Shown piece by piece: positions 17,979 to 27,860 of a stretch of 64,000 nucleotides of DNA (its first letter is position 1; each line of letters begins with the position of its first letter). Under the pieces are notes generated by a model. That model saw only the letters and a list, made by a program, of their open reading frames with translations, had not been told where the DNA came from and ran no database searches. Source of the stretch: Pseudomonas duriflava (GTDB lineage: Bacteria > Pseudomonadota > Gammaproteobacteria > Pseudomonadales > Pseudomonadaceae); NCBI RefSeq assembly GCF_007830155.1, contig NZ_VLKY01000002.1:62001-126000 (forward strand), given 5' to 3'. Position numbers and translations under genes: made by a program.

Positions 17979-19019
17979 CTACGCCTGCATCGCGTCGCGG
18001 ATATCCTTCGCCAGTTCACGCACGCGCGCTTCCTGGGTATCCCACGAACACATGAAACGGGCGCCGCCGCTACCGATAAAGGTATAGAAACGCCAGCCCC
18101 GTAAGCGCAGCCGCTCCAGCGCCGGCTCGGACAGTTGCAGAAATACCGAGTTGGCCTGCACCGGAAACATCAAATGCACATCAGGTATATCGCGCACCAG
18201 GTCGACCAAGAGCTGAGCGCAGCGGTTGGCGTGCTGGGCGTAACGCAACCATGCGTCACTTTCCAGAATGCCCACCCACGGCGCAGACAGGAAACGCATC
18301 TTTGAAGCAAGCTGCCCAGCCTGCTTGCAGCGGTATTCAAAATCTTCTGCCAGGTCGCGGTTGAAGAAGAGAATCGCCTCGCCTACCGCCATGCCATTCT
18401 TCGTGCCGCCAAAGCACAGCACGTCTACTCCGGCCTTCCACGTCAGCTCGGCCGGGCTGCACCCAAGACCTGCTACGGCATTGGAGAAGCGCGAGCCGTC
18501 CATGTGCAACCGAAGATTGAGTTCACGGCAGGTTTCAGCCAATGCACTGAGTTCGTCCAGGCTATACAGCGTGCCTACTTCGGTTACCTGGGTAATGCTG
18601 ACTGCCCGCGGCTTTGGATAATGAATGTCCTTACGCTTGGTAGCCACTTGCCGGATGGCATCCGGCGTCAGCTTGCCCTGAGTGGTCGGAGCCAGCAGCA
18701 GCTTAGAGCCGTTGGAAAAGAACTCTGGAGCACCACACTCGTCAGTTTCGACGTGAGCCGTCTCAGCACAAATCACGCTGTGGTAGGACTGGCACAGCGC
18801 CGCCAGGGCCAGCGAGTTGGCAGCAGTGCCGTTAAAGGCGAAAAATACTTCGCAATCGGTCTCGAACAATTCGCGGAAACGGTCGGCAGCGCGGGCTGTC
18901 CAGGTATCGTTGCCGTAAGCGACCTCATGCCCCTGGTTGGCTTCGGCCATGGCCGCCCATGCCTCGGGGCAAATCCCTGAATAGTTATCGCTGGCAAATT
19001 GCTGACTGGTGTCGTTCAT
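17979..19019 (-). CDS. ltaE: Low-specificity L-threonine aldolase
   Basis: A 346-residue PLP enzyme of the threonine-aldolase family, cleaving L-threonine or allo-threonine to glycine and acetaldehyde. Residues 10-16 (SDNYSGI) open the fold, AFNGTAANSLAL lies near 61, LHMDGSRFSNA contains the PLP-contacting Asp174, and the Schiff-base lysine is Lys207 in CFGGTKNGMAVGE. The start at ATG 19019 has an AAGGAT upstream. It stands alone between ohrR and the aminopeptidase gene. By producing glycine it would feed the gcv genes in the same region. Confidence 0.93.
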   Translation of the reverse strand: MNDTSQQFASDNYSGICPEAWAAMAEANQGHEVAYGNDTWTARAADRFRELFETDCEVFFAFNGTAANSLALAALCQSYHSVICAETAHVETDECGAPEFFSNGSKLLLAPTTQGKLTPDAIRQVATKRKDIHYPKPRAVSITQVTEVGTLYSLDELSALAETCRELNLRLHMDGSRFSNAVAGLGCSPAELTWKAGVDVLCFGGTKNGMAVGEAILFFNRDLAEDFEYRCKQAGQLASKMRFLSAPWVGILESDAWLRYAQHANRCAQLLVDLVRDIPDVHLMFPVQANSVFLQLSEPALERLRLRGWRFYTFIGSGGARFMCSWDTQEARVRELAKDIRDAMQA

Positions 19020-19088
19020 CGATGATCCTTGAAGCCGCCAGCCCCTGCCAAGGCAGAGGTCCATCCCGGCGGTAAATACAAAACACCA

Positions 19089-20897
19089 TTATAACGGCTG
19101 AGTTCGGCTCTCTAGCCACTCCCGCGCCGCCCCGTCAACCAAGGGGCTGATGCGATCATGCACTTCTGCGTGGTAAGCGTTGAGCCAAGCGATTTCATCC
19201 TCCCGCATCAGGCTCCTGTCGATGCAGCGCGTGTCGATAGGGCATAGCGTGAGCGTTTCGAACCGCATGAAATGACCAAAGTCGGTCTTTGGCTCCGCTA
19301 CGCAAAGCAGCAGATTTTCGATCCGCACACCCCATTGACCGGGTCGGTAAATGCCCGGTTCGTTGGAGGTGATCATGCCGTCGCGCATGGCGCTATGGGG
19401 CGTCGGCTGGCCATAAAAGGAAATGGACTGCGGGCCCTCATGCACATTGAGGAAATACCCAACGCCATGTCCGGTGCCGTGGCCATAGTCGATACCTGCC
19501 TCCCAGATCGGCGCGCGAGCGATGGCATCAAGCATCTGGGCGGCAATACCCTCGGGAAACCGTGCGCGAGACAAGGCGATCATGCCCTTGAGCACACGCG
19601 TGTAATCGCGCTTCTGCTCGGCATTGGGCGTGCCGATAGGAACAACCCGAGTGATATCGGTAGTTCCGCCCAGGTATTGCCCACCGGAGTCGATCAGCAG
19701 CAGACCGTCGCCTTCAATCACCGAGTGAGCAGCCTCCGTAGCATGATAATGAGGCAATGCCCCTCCGGCGTTGTAGCCGGCAATGGTGGAAAAGCTCAAG
19801 GACACGAAGTTTGGCCGCCGGGTACGAGCCTCTGTCAGCCATTCGTCCACGGTCAACTCGGTAACGCGCTCGCCAGCGGCCAGCGCCGCCTCGAACCTCG
19901 CGAAAAATTCGCACAGCGCCGCGCCGTCCTGAGCCATCGCCTCGCAAATATGCTGCACTTCTTCGACGGTCTTGCATGACTTGAACAGGGTCGATGGGTT
20001 AATCGCCTCGATACGCTTGATACTGGCAGGTGCCGCTTCGGCCAGGCCAAAGGTTACTCGTGCAGGATCGACCAGCAGTGCGGCATTGTCTGGTAGAGCC
20101 GCCAAAGCAGCTGCCGCCTCTTCATAAGGAGCCAGCGTAACGCCATCGGCCTTCAAGAGGTCTTCAAGCTCGGCAGGAACCTTGCCGGTGCCGACGAAAA
20201 GCTGGGCCTGATCCGTCCCGATCAACACATGCGCCAAGAAAACCGGGTTATAGGATACGTCGGCACCACGTAGGTTCAGCAGCCAGGCGATATCGTCCAG
20301 GCTCGAAAGAAAATGCCAGTCGGCTCCCTGCTCAACCATGGCCTCCCGTACTCGGGCTAACTTGTCGCGACGGGCAACCGGGGCGTAAGGCGCCTTGTGC
20401 TCGTAGACAGCTGCCTGAGGCAGCGCCGGGCGGTTTGGCCAGATTGCATCCAGCGGGTCGAGATCCGTGCGTAGAGTGATCCTCTTTGCAGTAAAAGCCT
20501 TTTGCAGAGCAGCGGCCGTACCAAGGGACAGGACTGCCCCGTCAACCACCACAGTACCACCGGCTGGCACGTGTTGAGCCAGCCAGTCGATATGGGCCTG
20601 CATGCCACCGGCCACCAGCTTCATCAGGGCAACGCCAGAGTCCTTGAGCTCGGCCTCCGCCTGCTCCCAATAACGGCTGTCCGTCCAGACGCCGGCAAAC
20701 GCCAGCGTAACAATCAAGGTGCCGGCCGAGCCGGTGAAGCCGGACAACCACTGTCTCCCCTGCCACCGCTCCGGCAGATACTCCGACAGATGCGGATCAG
20801 CGGAAGGAATCAGGCAGGCATCGATGCCTTCTTCCTGCATCAGGCGGCGTAATGCGGCCAGGCGGTCGGGAATCGAAACGAGATCGTGAAGGGACAT
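19089..20897 (-). CDS. Xaa-Pro aminopeptidase, three-domain M24B family
   Basis: A 602-residue cytoplasmic metallopeptidase that removes N-terminal residues before proline. Two creatinase-like N-terminal domains (to about residue 310) precede a pita-bread catalytic domain. The metal ligands are visible: LIDSGGQYLGGTTDITR (two Asp), GHGTGHGVGYFLNVHEGP (His), TSNEPGIY (Glu) and VRIENLL (Glu). At about 600 residues it is the long form related to eukaryotic XPNPEP1, not the 440-residue E. coli PepP. ATG 20897 has GGAGTG upstream. Confidence 0.92.
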   Translation of the reverse strand: MSLHDLVSIPDRLAALRRLMQEEGIDACLIPSADPHLSEYLPERWQGRQWLSGFTGSAGTLIVTLAFAGVWTDSRYWEQAEAELKDSGVALMKLVAGGMQAHIDWLAQHVPAGGTVVVDGAVLSLGTAAALQKAFTAKRITLRTDLDPLDAIWPNRPALPQAAVYEHKAPYAPVARRDKLARVREAMVEQGADWHFLSSLDDIAWLLNLRGADVSYNPVFLAHVLIGTDQAQLFVGTGKVPAELEDLLKADGVTLAPYEEAAAALAALPDNAALLVDPARVTFGLAEAAPASIKRIEAINPSTLFKSCKTVEEVQHICEAMAQDGAALCEFFARFEAALAAGERVTELTVDEWLTEARTRRPNFVSLSFSTIAGYNAGGALPHYHATEAAHSVIEGDGLLLIDSGGQYLGGTTDITRVVPIGTPNAEQKRDYTRVLKGMIALSRARFPEGIAAQMLDAIARAPIWEAGIDYGHGTGHGVGYFLNVHEGPQSISFYGQPTPHSAMRDGMITSNEPGIYRPGQWGVRIENLLLCVAEPKTDFGHFMRFETLTLCPIDTRCIDRSLMREDEIAWLNAYHAEVHDRISPLVDGAAREWLESRTQPL

Positions 20898-20954
20898 GAA
20901 CACTCCAGTGGGCAACGAGGCATTAGTACAGTGTGCCCATAAATACCCCAGATA

Positions 20955-20982
20955 CAAAAAAGCCGCATCAATGGATGCGGCT
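20955..20982 (-). terminator. Terminator of the 58-residue secreted peptide gene
   Basis: On the minus strand AGCCGCATC-CATT-GATGCGGCT forms a perfect 9-bp stem with a four-base loop followed by TTTTTT (20955-20960). It lies 92 bases after the small gene and before the aminopeptidase start, so it insulates the two. Confidence 0.85.
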
Positions 20983-21073
20983 CAAGTTAGAAAAACCAAA
21001 GGAGCAGTAAGGTTTTTCCCTAAGTGGCCAACCGGACGCGACACTTTGCCTGGGCCCGATTGAACCAGTCAGA

Positions 21074-21250
21074 TCAGTGCTGAGCTGTAGAGGCGATGTG
21101 CTGTTGATTAGCCTGATGAGCACGCTCCATAGCCGCATAATTCTGCTCGACAAGCTTGTACCGCTGGCTGTCGGTATCTTCAGCAAAGCTGGTTTGAGTA
21201 AAGGCCAGAGCGGAAAGGCTAAGAGCGACGGCAGTAACGAAACGAATCAT
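21074..21250 (-). CDS. Small secreted protein (58 aa)
   Basis: ATG at 21250 has AGGAG eight bases upstream. The product is a 23-residue signal peptide (MIRFVTAVALSL...SFA) followed by a 35-residue mature peptide rich in Q, A, H and E (EDTDSQRYKLVEQNYAAMERAHQANQ) that looks helical. No cysteines or known motif. It has its own terminator at 20955-20982, which supports expression. Pseudomonads encode many such small periplasmic peptides of unknown function; I cannot name this one. Confidence 0.7.
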   Translation of the reverse strand: MIRFVTAVALSLSALAFTQTSFAEDTDSQRYKLVEQNYAAMERAHQANQQHIASTAQH

Positions 21251-21376
21251 GGCGAACTCCTGTGGAGCAAATAATGAACTACATCCACAGGATATCCCGT
21301 AATAATGATTGAAAAATACCGCTTAAGTAGATAGAGAATTACGAATAGCGTAATTATTATCTAACAATGAAAATCC

Positions 21377-22315
21377 CTATATAGCCCAATAGGAGCGTAC
21401 GGTAACAACGTCATCATCCTGCGCTAGTCGCTTGGGTAACTCTTCTTTCAAGATGTCGACCCAAGCCTTAATTTTTGCATCGAGAAACCGTCGCGACGGA
21501 TACAGCGCGTAAACGCTACGCTCACGCAACCGGTATTCCGGCAGGACACGAACCAGGCTACCCTCGCGTAGCGACGGCGCCGCGATAAAACTGGGCAACA
21601 GGCAAAGCCCCAATCCAGCCTTGGCCGTATTGGCCAGTGCCTCACCTACGTTTATCTGAAAAACCATTTGTGGCGTGATAGCAACATCACCGCTTTCAGT
21701 GGCAAAGACCCACTCTTCAGGAAAGCTGGGGTCTAGCAACCGCAGACATGTGTGCTGTTCGAGGTCCCGTGGATGATGCGGCGTACCGCGCTGGGCTAGA
21801 TAGTCCGGCGCCGCACAGACAACGCTGTAGGTACTGCCCAGCCGCTGGGCTACCAGTTCGGAGTCAGGCAACTGCCTATCCATGGTGATAGCAACGTCGT
21901 AGCCCTCCTCAATCAGGTCCGGCTTATTCTGGGACAGGGTAAAGTCCAGCGTCACGTCAGGGTAACGCTGTGCATAAAGAGCGGCCAGAGGCGCCAAGTG
22001 CTCTGTTCCAAGCCCGGTGAAAGAATGTACGCGTAAGCGCCCAGACGGCTTGAGGTGAGCACCGCTGGCCTCGGCTTCGGCTTCGGCTACCGAGTCGAGA
22101 ATACGACGGCAACGCTCCAGGTACCGCTCGCCGGCCTCGGTCAACGCCAGGCGCCGCGTGGTGCGATGCAGTAACCGCGCCTGAAGATGCCCTTCTAATT
22201 CAGACACCACGCGCGAAACCTGCGCCGTGGATAAGTCCAGCGCCGAGGCGGCCGCCGTAAAGCTTCCTGTATCCACGACACGGGTAAAAATCCGCATGCC
22301 TTGCAACGTATCCAT
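21377..22315 (-). CDS. LysR-family transcriptional regulator
   Basis: A 312-residue LysR regulator. The N-terminal winged helix (MRIFTRVVDTGSFTAAASALDLSTAQVSRVVSELE, residues 7-41) is followed by an effector-binding domain to the C terminus. It is of the group with RTTRRLALTEAGERYLERC after the DNA-binding helix, which often regulates a neighbouring oxidoreductase or efflux gene. GGAGCG precedes ATG 22315. It lies downstream of triABC on the same strand with a 252-base gap. Its target is unknown, and triABC is a possible but unproven candidate. Confidence 0.9.
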   Translation of the reverse strand: MDTLQGMRIFTRVVDTGSFTAAASALDLSTAQVSRVVSELEGHLQARLLHRTTRRLALTEAGERYLERCRRILDSVAEAEAEASGAHLKPSGRLRVHSFTGLGTEHLAPLAALYAQRYPDVTLDFTLSQNKPDLIEEGYDVAITMDRQLPDSELVAQRLGSTYSVVCAAPDYLAQRGTPHHPRDLEQHTCLRLLDPSFPEEWVFATESGDVAITPQMVFQINVGEALANTAKAGLGLCLLPSFIAAPSLREGSLVRVLPEYRLRERSVYALYPSRRFLDAKIKAWVDILKEELPKRLAQDDDVVTVRSYWAI

Positions 22316-22567
22316 ATTGTTGCTCGCTCCGTAATGCTGTTTCGCTTAGCAGCCTATTTATTTCTTGATATTACAGACTTATTCTGACTCCTGTGAGTTG
22401 CAGCACTGCTGTCGAATCTTTCTTTCATTAGCCCTGATGAATGTCGGCACTGGTTACTCCCTCCCGACCTGCTGTAACTCCGGAGATAGCTCCTTATGGC
22501 ATGCCTAACCGCCTATTCCCTCCGAGGCGGTTCGGCTGCCGTTTTTTCCCTTGGTGTCCCATCATTC

Positions 22568-25500
22568 TTAGTGCTCCGTACGCGATGGCTCGTGGATGCG
22601 ATACCACGCGACATACAAGGCCGGCAGGAATAGCAGAGTCAGTAACGTGGCGGCAACAATCCCACCGATCATGGCATAAGCCATCGGCCCCCAGAAGACC
22701 TCGCGGGCGATAGGGATCATGCCCAGGCTTGCCGCAGCCGCCGTCAATAGAATGGGGCGCCGCCGATGATTAGTAGCCTCGATCACTGCATCCCACGGAT
22801 GGCGGCCATCCTGCTCAAACTCTTCGATTTGAGTGATCAGAATCACCGAGTTGCGAATAATAATGCCGATCAGTGCAAGCACGCCCAGAATGGCCACAAA
22901 ACCAAGCGGCGTGCCGGTTGGCACCAGAGCCAATACCACGCCGATCAACCCCAGGGGCGCCACGCTGACGACCAGAAACATCTTTTGCACGCTATGCAGC
23001 TGGATCATCAGGAACGTGGCCATTAAGAACAGCATCAGCGGCACTACACTAGCAATTGGCCCCTGGGCCTTGCTGCTCTCCTCTACCGTTCCACCGGTTT
23101 CGATCCGATAGTTCACGGGTAGTTGCCGGCTGAACTCATCGACCGAAGGCTTGAGGGCTTTTACTAGATCAGGCGCTTGGATTTCTCCTGAAATAGTGGC
23201 CTTAAGTGTGATTGTTGGCTGCCGGTCCCGCCGCCAGACGATAGGCTGTTCAAGCTCATATCCCACGGTTGCAAAGGCTTTGAGCGGAATCGACGTCCCG
23301 CTGGGCGTGGCGATCTGTAGATTTTCCACGGTTTCGATGGAGTTACGCTCAGCATCCTCCGAACGGCCGACCACGTTGACCAGGTAAATATGATCACGCA
23401 CCTGAGTGATAGGCGTTCCGCTGAGTACGCCGTTCATGATCTGCGCGACATCCTGCGAGGACAACCCGAGCTGCCGCGCCCGGTCCTGGTTGATATCAAC
23501 GCGGAGTACACGACCCGGCTCGTTCCAGTCATAAAGAATGTCGCTGATATGCGGGTCGCGACTGATTACACTGGCCAAGGCCTGGGCCTGGCGGCGCACT
23601 CCGGCAATATCCGGCCCACTCATCCGATACTGGATCGGGCGGCCTACGGGCGGGCCCATCTCCAGGGGCTGCACATAGCCGTCAAGCCCGACGAAATGCT
23701 CCTTCAGGCGCTGGTTGAGCTTTGGAATCAACCGCTCCCGAGCTTCAAGACTCTGACTAACAATCACGATCTGCCCGTAGAACGGCTGGTTAAGCTGCTG
23801 GTCCAAGGGCAGGTAGAAGCGTACCGCGCCCTGCCCAACGTACGAACTCCAGCGCAGAATATCCGGATCGCTCTTGAGCGTTGCCTCGAATCGATCCATC
23901 TGCGCCTTGGTTTCGAGAATCGAACTGTTTTGCGGCAGGTTAAAGTCCACCAGTATTTCTGGTCGGTCCGAGGAAGGAAAAAACTGGTTCTGCACATAGC
24001 GCATGGAAAACATTGCCGCGGCGAACATCAACACAGTCGCGGCAATGGTCAGCCAGCGATGACGCATGGCCCATATCAGGGCATGTTGAGCCCCCCGGGC
24101 CATGCGTCCCGGCCCTTTCTCCTGCTTATGCGCCAGGCTTTTCGGCAGCAGATGTACGCCCATTACCGGAGAGAACAGCACGGCCACAATCCATGACAGC
24201 AGCAGCGCGACAGCGATAACGGCAAATAACGTGAAGGTGTACTGTCCAGCGGTACTTTTGTTGAGGCCGATGGGAACGAATCCAGCCACGGTTACCAGGG
24301 TTCCGGTGAGCATGGGAAACGCCGTATGTTCATAGGCATAAACAGCTGATTTATGCAGCGAGTCACCCTGTTCGAGACGATTCACCATCATTTCGACCGT
24401 GATCATCGCATCGTCTACTAAAAGGCCCAGCGCAATGATCAGCGCACCGAGTGAAACCCGCTGCATGGTAATGCCGCTGTACTCCATGAACAGGAACACC
24501 ATGGCAAGCACCAAGGGGATCGAACAGGCTACAACCAGCCCGGCGCGCAGTCCGAGGCTGATGAAACTCACCACCAGTACAATGATCACCGCCTCGAACA
24601 AGGCATGGGTAAAGCTGCTGGAGGCTTTTTCTACTACCTCGGCCTGGTTGGAGACCTGATGCACACCCACCCCAATGGGTAGCTCGTGCGTAACCTGCTC
24701 CATGCGCTCGGCCAGCGCCGAGCCGAATGTTTGCACATTACCGCCCTTGCGCATGGCGATAGCCAAGCCAATCGCTGGCTCGCCTTTGTAACGGAATAAC
24801 GTGGCAGGTGGGTCCGCATAATCGCGATGGATGGTAGCAAGATCGGCCAGCCGATAGAACCGGTCGTTGATCCGCAAATTGACAGCTTCAAGATCCTGCT
24901 CAGACGTGAACTGCCCGGACGTGCGTACGGAAATACGCTCGGGCCCGGCCTCGATCACGCCAGAAGGTGTCACGGTGTTTTGCGCTTGCAAGCTCTGCAT
25001 GATCTGGCGCTGGTCGATTCCTAGCGCGGCCAGCTTGCGGGTCGAGAAATCAAGGTAGATCACTTCATCCTGCGCCCCGAGCAGCTCAACTTTGCCCAGA
25101 CCTGGCACCGAGTGGATATCCAGGCGCACCCGTTCTACGTAATCGCGCAGCTGACGATACGACAGCCCATCACCTGTAAAGGCATAAATGCTGCCAAATA
25201 CATCGCCGAATTCATCATTGAACGCCGGCCCCTGAATGCCCTGAGGAAACTGGCCTCGGATATCAGAGATTTTCTTACGCACCTGATACCAGATCGCCGG
25301 GATTTCCTTGTCTGGCGTGGTATCCAATAGATAGACGAAAACCGTACTCAGGCCAGGCCGGGTAAAGCTCTTGGTGTATTGCAGGGCATCCAGCTCCTCG
25401 AGCTTTTTCTCGATACGGTCGGTGACCTGATCTAGCGTCTCCTGAGTGGTAGCACCCGGCCATTGGGTCTGGATAACCATCGTCTTGATGGTAAAAGTCG

Positions 25501-25621
25501 GATCTTCTTCGCGGCCCAGCTTGAAGTAGGAATACGTTCCCATCAGCAGCGCAACAAACATCAAGTACCAGACAAAGGACTGATGGCGCAGCGCCCAGTC
25601 AGAGAGATTGAAACCTTTCAT
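22568..25621 (-). CDS. triC: RND efflux permease, TriC-like
   Basis: A 1017-residue inner-membrane RND pump of the drug-efflux type. The N-terminal helix MKGFNLSDWALRHQSFVWYLMF is followed by the first periplasmic loop. The transmembrane block carries the proton-relay pair in LGLLVDDAMITVEMM, and a second repeat begins near residue 520. The translational coupling with two adaptor genes matches TriABC of P. aeruginosa, which exports triclosan and detergents with the outer-membrane factor OpmH encoded elsewhere. The ATG at 25621 overlaps the triB stop as ATGA. No outer-membrane factor gene is in the window. Substrates are inferred only. Confidence 0.87.
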   Translation of the reverse strand: MKGFNLSDWALRHQSFVWYLMFVALLMGTYSYFKLGREEDPTFTIKTMVIQTQWPGATTQETLDQVTDRIEKKLEELDALQYTKSFTRPGLSTVFVYLLDTTPDKEIPAIWYQVRKKISDIRGQFPQGIQGPAFNDEFGDVFGSIYAFTGDGLSYRQLRDYVERVRLDIHSVPGLGKVELLGAQDEVIYLDFSTRKLAALGIDQRQIMQSLQAQNTVTPSGVIEAGPERISVRTSGQFTSEQDLEAVNLRINDRFYRLADLATIHRDYADPPATLFRYKGEPAIGLAIAMRKGGNVQTFGSALAERMEQVTHELPIGVGVHQVSNQAEVVEKASSSFTHALFEAVIIVLVVSFISLGLRAGLVVACSIPLVLAMVFLFMEYSGITMQRVSLGALIIALGLLVDDAMITVEMMVNRLEQGDSLHKSAVYAYEHTAFPMLTGTLVTVAGFVPIGLNKSTAGQYTFTLFAVIAVALLLSWIVAVLFSPVMGVHLLPKSLAHKQEKGPGRMARGAQHALIWAMRHRWLTIAATVLMFAAAMFSMRYVQNQFFPSSDRPEILVDFNLPQNSSILETKAQMDRFEATLKSDPDILRWSSYVGQGAVRFYLPLDQQLNQPFYGQIVIVSQSLEARERLIPKLNQRLKEHFVGLDGYVQPLEMGPPVGRPIQYRMSGPDIAGVRRQAQALASVISRDPHISDILYDWNEPGRVLRVDINQDRARQLGLSSQDVAQIMNGVLSGTPITQVRDHIYLVNVVGRSEDAERNSIETVENLQIATPSGTSIPLKAFATVGYELEQPIVWRRDRQPTITLKATISGEIQAPDLVKALKPSVDEFSRQLPVNYRIETGGTVEESSKAQGPIASVVPLMLFLMATFLMIQLHSVQKMFLVVSVAPLGLIGVVLALVPTGTPLGFVAILGVLALIGIIIRNSVILITQIEEFEQDGRHPWDAVIEATNHRRRPILLTAAAASLGMIPIAREVFWGPMAYAMIGGIVAATLLTLLFLPALYVAWYRIHEPSRTEH

Positions 25622-26694
25622 TGGCGCTGTCCCGCATCCATTTTAACGTTCTGTCCGGGCGTCAGGCTGTGCACGCCCGCTGTCACGACCCGTTCTCCAG
25701 CCTGTAAACCCTCGCCTATCGTGACTCGCCCTTCACCACGCGCCAGCACCTGAACCTCACGCAGCGAAACAGTCTGGCTTGCCGGGTCTATGATCCAGAC
25801 CTGGCTTTTGCCGTCTCGCTCAAACAATGCACTGCTTGGCAGCTCGCTCCGCTGCTGAGGGGTGTCTGCCGTCAGACTTACCGAAACCAGCGAGCCCAGG
25901 CGGAACACCGCCGGTGGGTCGTTCAGCGTCAACCGCGCCCGGCGCGTACGGGTCAGGGCATCGGCCTGCGGTGCCAGCTCACGGAGCATACCGGTCGCTG
26001 ACACGCCAGGATCGAGCTGAGAGGTCACGGTAAAGGTCGCCCTGGCTGGAATATGCTCGGCCAGCCCAGCAGGTAGATCTACCATGGCCTCACGAATATC
26101 CGGTCGCGCTATCCTCACAACTGCCTGCCCGGCGGCAACAACCTGGCCGACTTCTGCTTGCCAGGCGGTGATAATGCCCTCGAATTCAGTGTGCAGCTGG
26201 CTATAGGACAGCTGATCGCGAGCAGCACGTGCGGCGGCTTCCGCCTGGTCAAGCGCGGCCTGCGCCAGATGCAGCTGCGCCATGACTTGATCCAGTTGAG
26301 ACTGCGAGCCGACCCCCTTGGCAAATAGCATCTGTTGCCGCTGGGCATTGGCCTGTGCCTCGCGCCATTGCGCCTGCGCACGGGCCAGATCACCCTCACG
26401 GCTGCGTAGCGCATTTTGCTGGTCTGTCGGATCCAGCGCTGCAAGCAGTGCGCCCTGGGCAACCAGATCGCCGACATCTGCCATGCGCTGGGCGATGCGC
26501 CCGCCTACCCGAAAGCTCAAGGTGGACTCATAGCGAGCCTGAATGCTACCCGTAAAGGTACCCAATGCCTGCGTGCTTTCGGGTTTAACCATTACCCAGA
26601 GAACAGGCCGTACGGGTGGCGGAGCCGCCTCGTCCTCCTTGGAGCAGCCAGTCAGCAACAGGACCAGCACCAATATCCATCCCTGATACGTCAT
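25618..26694 (-). CDS. triB: RND periplasmic adaptor lipoprotein, TriB-like
   Basis: A 358-residue membrane-fusion protein. The lipobox LLTGCS near residue 16 marks it as lipid-anchored in the inner membrane. A lipoyl-like half (VGGRIAQRMADVGDLVAQGALLAALDP), a helical hairpin (residues 85-160) and the beta-barrel part follow. It bridges the RND pump and an outer-membrane channel. It overlaps triC by four bases and triA by four bases, so the three are translationally coupled. Two different adaptors in one operon is the hallmark of the TriABC type. Confidence 0.87.
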   Translation of the reverse strand: MTYQGWILVLVLLLTGCSKEDEAAPPPVRPVLWVMVKPESTQALGTFTGSIQARYESTLSFRVGGRIAQRMADVGDLVAQGALLAALDPTDQQNALRSREGDLARAQAQWREAQANAQRQQMLFAKGVGSQSQLDQVMAQLHLAQAALDQAEAAARAARDQLSYSQLHTEFEGIITAWQAEVGQVVAAGQAVVRIARPDIREAMVDLPAGLAEHIPARATFTVTSQLDPGVSATGMLRELAPQADALTRTRRARLTLNDPPAVFRLGSLVSVSLTADTPQQRSELPSSALFERDGKSQVWIIDPASQTVSLREVQVLARGEGRVTIGEGLQAGERVVTAGVHSLTPGQNVKMDAGQRQ

Positions 26695-27860
26695 GGTGCC
26701 ACTCCCTGCTCTGACACGGGATCAATCGCGGCAGGCTGTAATGGTGGCGCCTGTTCAGCCGTCTGGACAATGTTCACTGTCAAACCGGGATACAAGAGTT
26801 GCCCGCCAGCCGTCACCACCCGATCACCCGGGGATAACCCCTGGTCAATGATGACCTGCCCGGTTACATGGCGGGCAATCTGTACCGGCTGCAAGGACAC
26901 GGTGTTATCCGCCTCCACCCGCCACACAGCCGGTGCGTCTACAGTGCCGTTGAGAGCGGTCCAAGGCAGCACGACCCTTTGCCGTTCCGGCAGCGCCAGG
27001 GAGGCCGTGATGGCCGAACCCAGCGTCATTGCAGCCGGTACGGTATCCAGCTGAACCTTTACCCGCACGGTACCGCTCTGCTCGGAAATAGCCGGCGAAA
27101 CCTCACGAACATGCCCGGTGGTACGCACATGCGGATCGTTCAGCAGGGCAATCCTAATCACCTGATCGCGGGAACCCTGATTCAGGAGAGATTCTTGAAC
27201 ATGAAAAACCGCGTCACGATCCCCCTCCTGAGCCAAGGTAAAAATAGGCATCGAAGCCTGAACCACTTGGCCGACCTCAGCCAGCCGCTCTGTAATCACA
27301 CCATCGGCCGACGCGACCAGGCTGGCGTAACTGAGTTGCTTATGAGCATCGTCCCGTTGCGCTCTGGCCGTGGCCAGCGCACTGTTTGCACTGCTCATCG
27401 CGGCGAGCGCCTGATCGTACTGGCTCTGAGTAGTGTAACCCTTGGGCAATAAGGTGCGCTGGCGCTCGAACTCGACTTGAGCCAACCGGGCACGAGACCT
27501 CATGGCAAATACCTGAGCCTCGGCAGCAGCTACCTGATTGCGCTGATCCTGCGGATCAAGGCGTGCCAACACCTGATTACGGGTCACATGATCGCCAACA
27601 TCAACCAACCGTTCGCTGATTTTTCCGCTGATTCGAAACGCCTGAGCCGTCTGCACCCGGGCCTGGATGTCACCGCTCAGCGTTGCAGTCGACGGCACCT
27701 CTTCCAGCGCGACACGCTGTACCTTGACGCGGGGATGTTCAGATGCAGGCGGCGACTCACCCGAGCAGCCATATAGCGTTCCTGCCAGGAAACCAAGCAG
27801 AGCAAGCGCAGCCATAAACCGGATAGGTTCCTGGCCCCGTGAACGAGCGAATAAGCCCAT
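26691..27860 (-). CDS. triA: RND periplasmic adaptor lipoprotein, TriA-like
   Basis: A 389-residue membrane-fusion protein with lipobox LYGCSG near residue 32. The lipoyl segment is FRISGKISERLVDVGDHVTRNQVLARLDP, then a coiled hairpin with AQVEFERQRTLLPKGYTTQSQYD. It is clearly related to the downstream adaptor yet distinct, so the pair probably forms a mixed adaptor ring as shown for TriA/TriB. It is the first gene of triABC. A TetR-type repressor, common beside such operons, is absent. Confidence 0.87.
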   Translation of the reverse strand: MGLFARSRGQEPIRFMAALALLGFLAGTLYGCSGESPPASEHPRVKVQRVALEEVPSTATLSGDIQARVQTAQAFRISGKISERLVDVGDHVTRNQVLARLDPQDQRNQVAAAEAQVFAMRSRARLAQVEFERQRTLLPKGYTTQSQYDQALAAMSSANSALATARAQRDDAHKQLSYASLVASADGVITERLAEVGQVVQASMPIFTLAQEGDRDAVFHVQESLLNQGSRDQVIRIALLNDPHVRTTGHVREVSPAISEQSGTVRVKVQLDTVPAAMTLGSAITASLALPERQRVVLPWTALNGTVDAPAVWRVEADNTVSLQPVQIARHVTGQVIIDQGLSPGDRVVTAGGQLLYPGLTVNIVQTAEQAPPLQPAAIDPVSEQGVAP

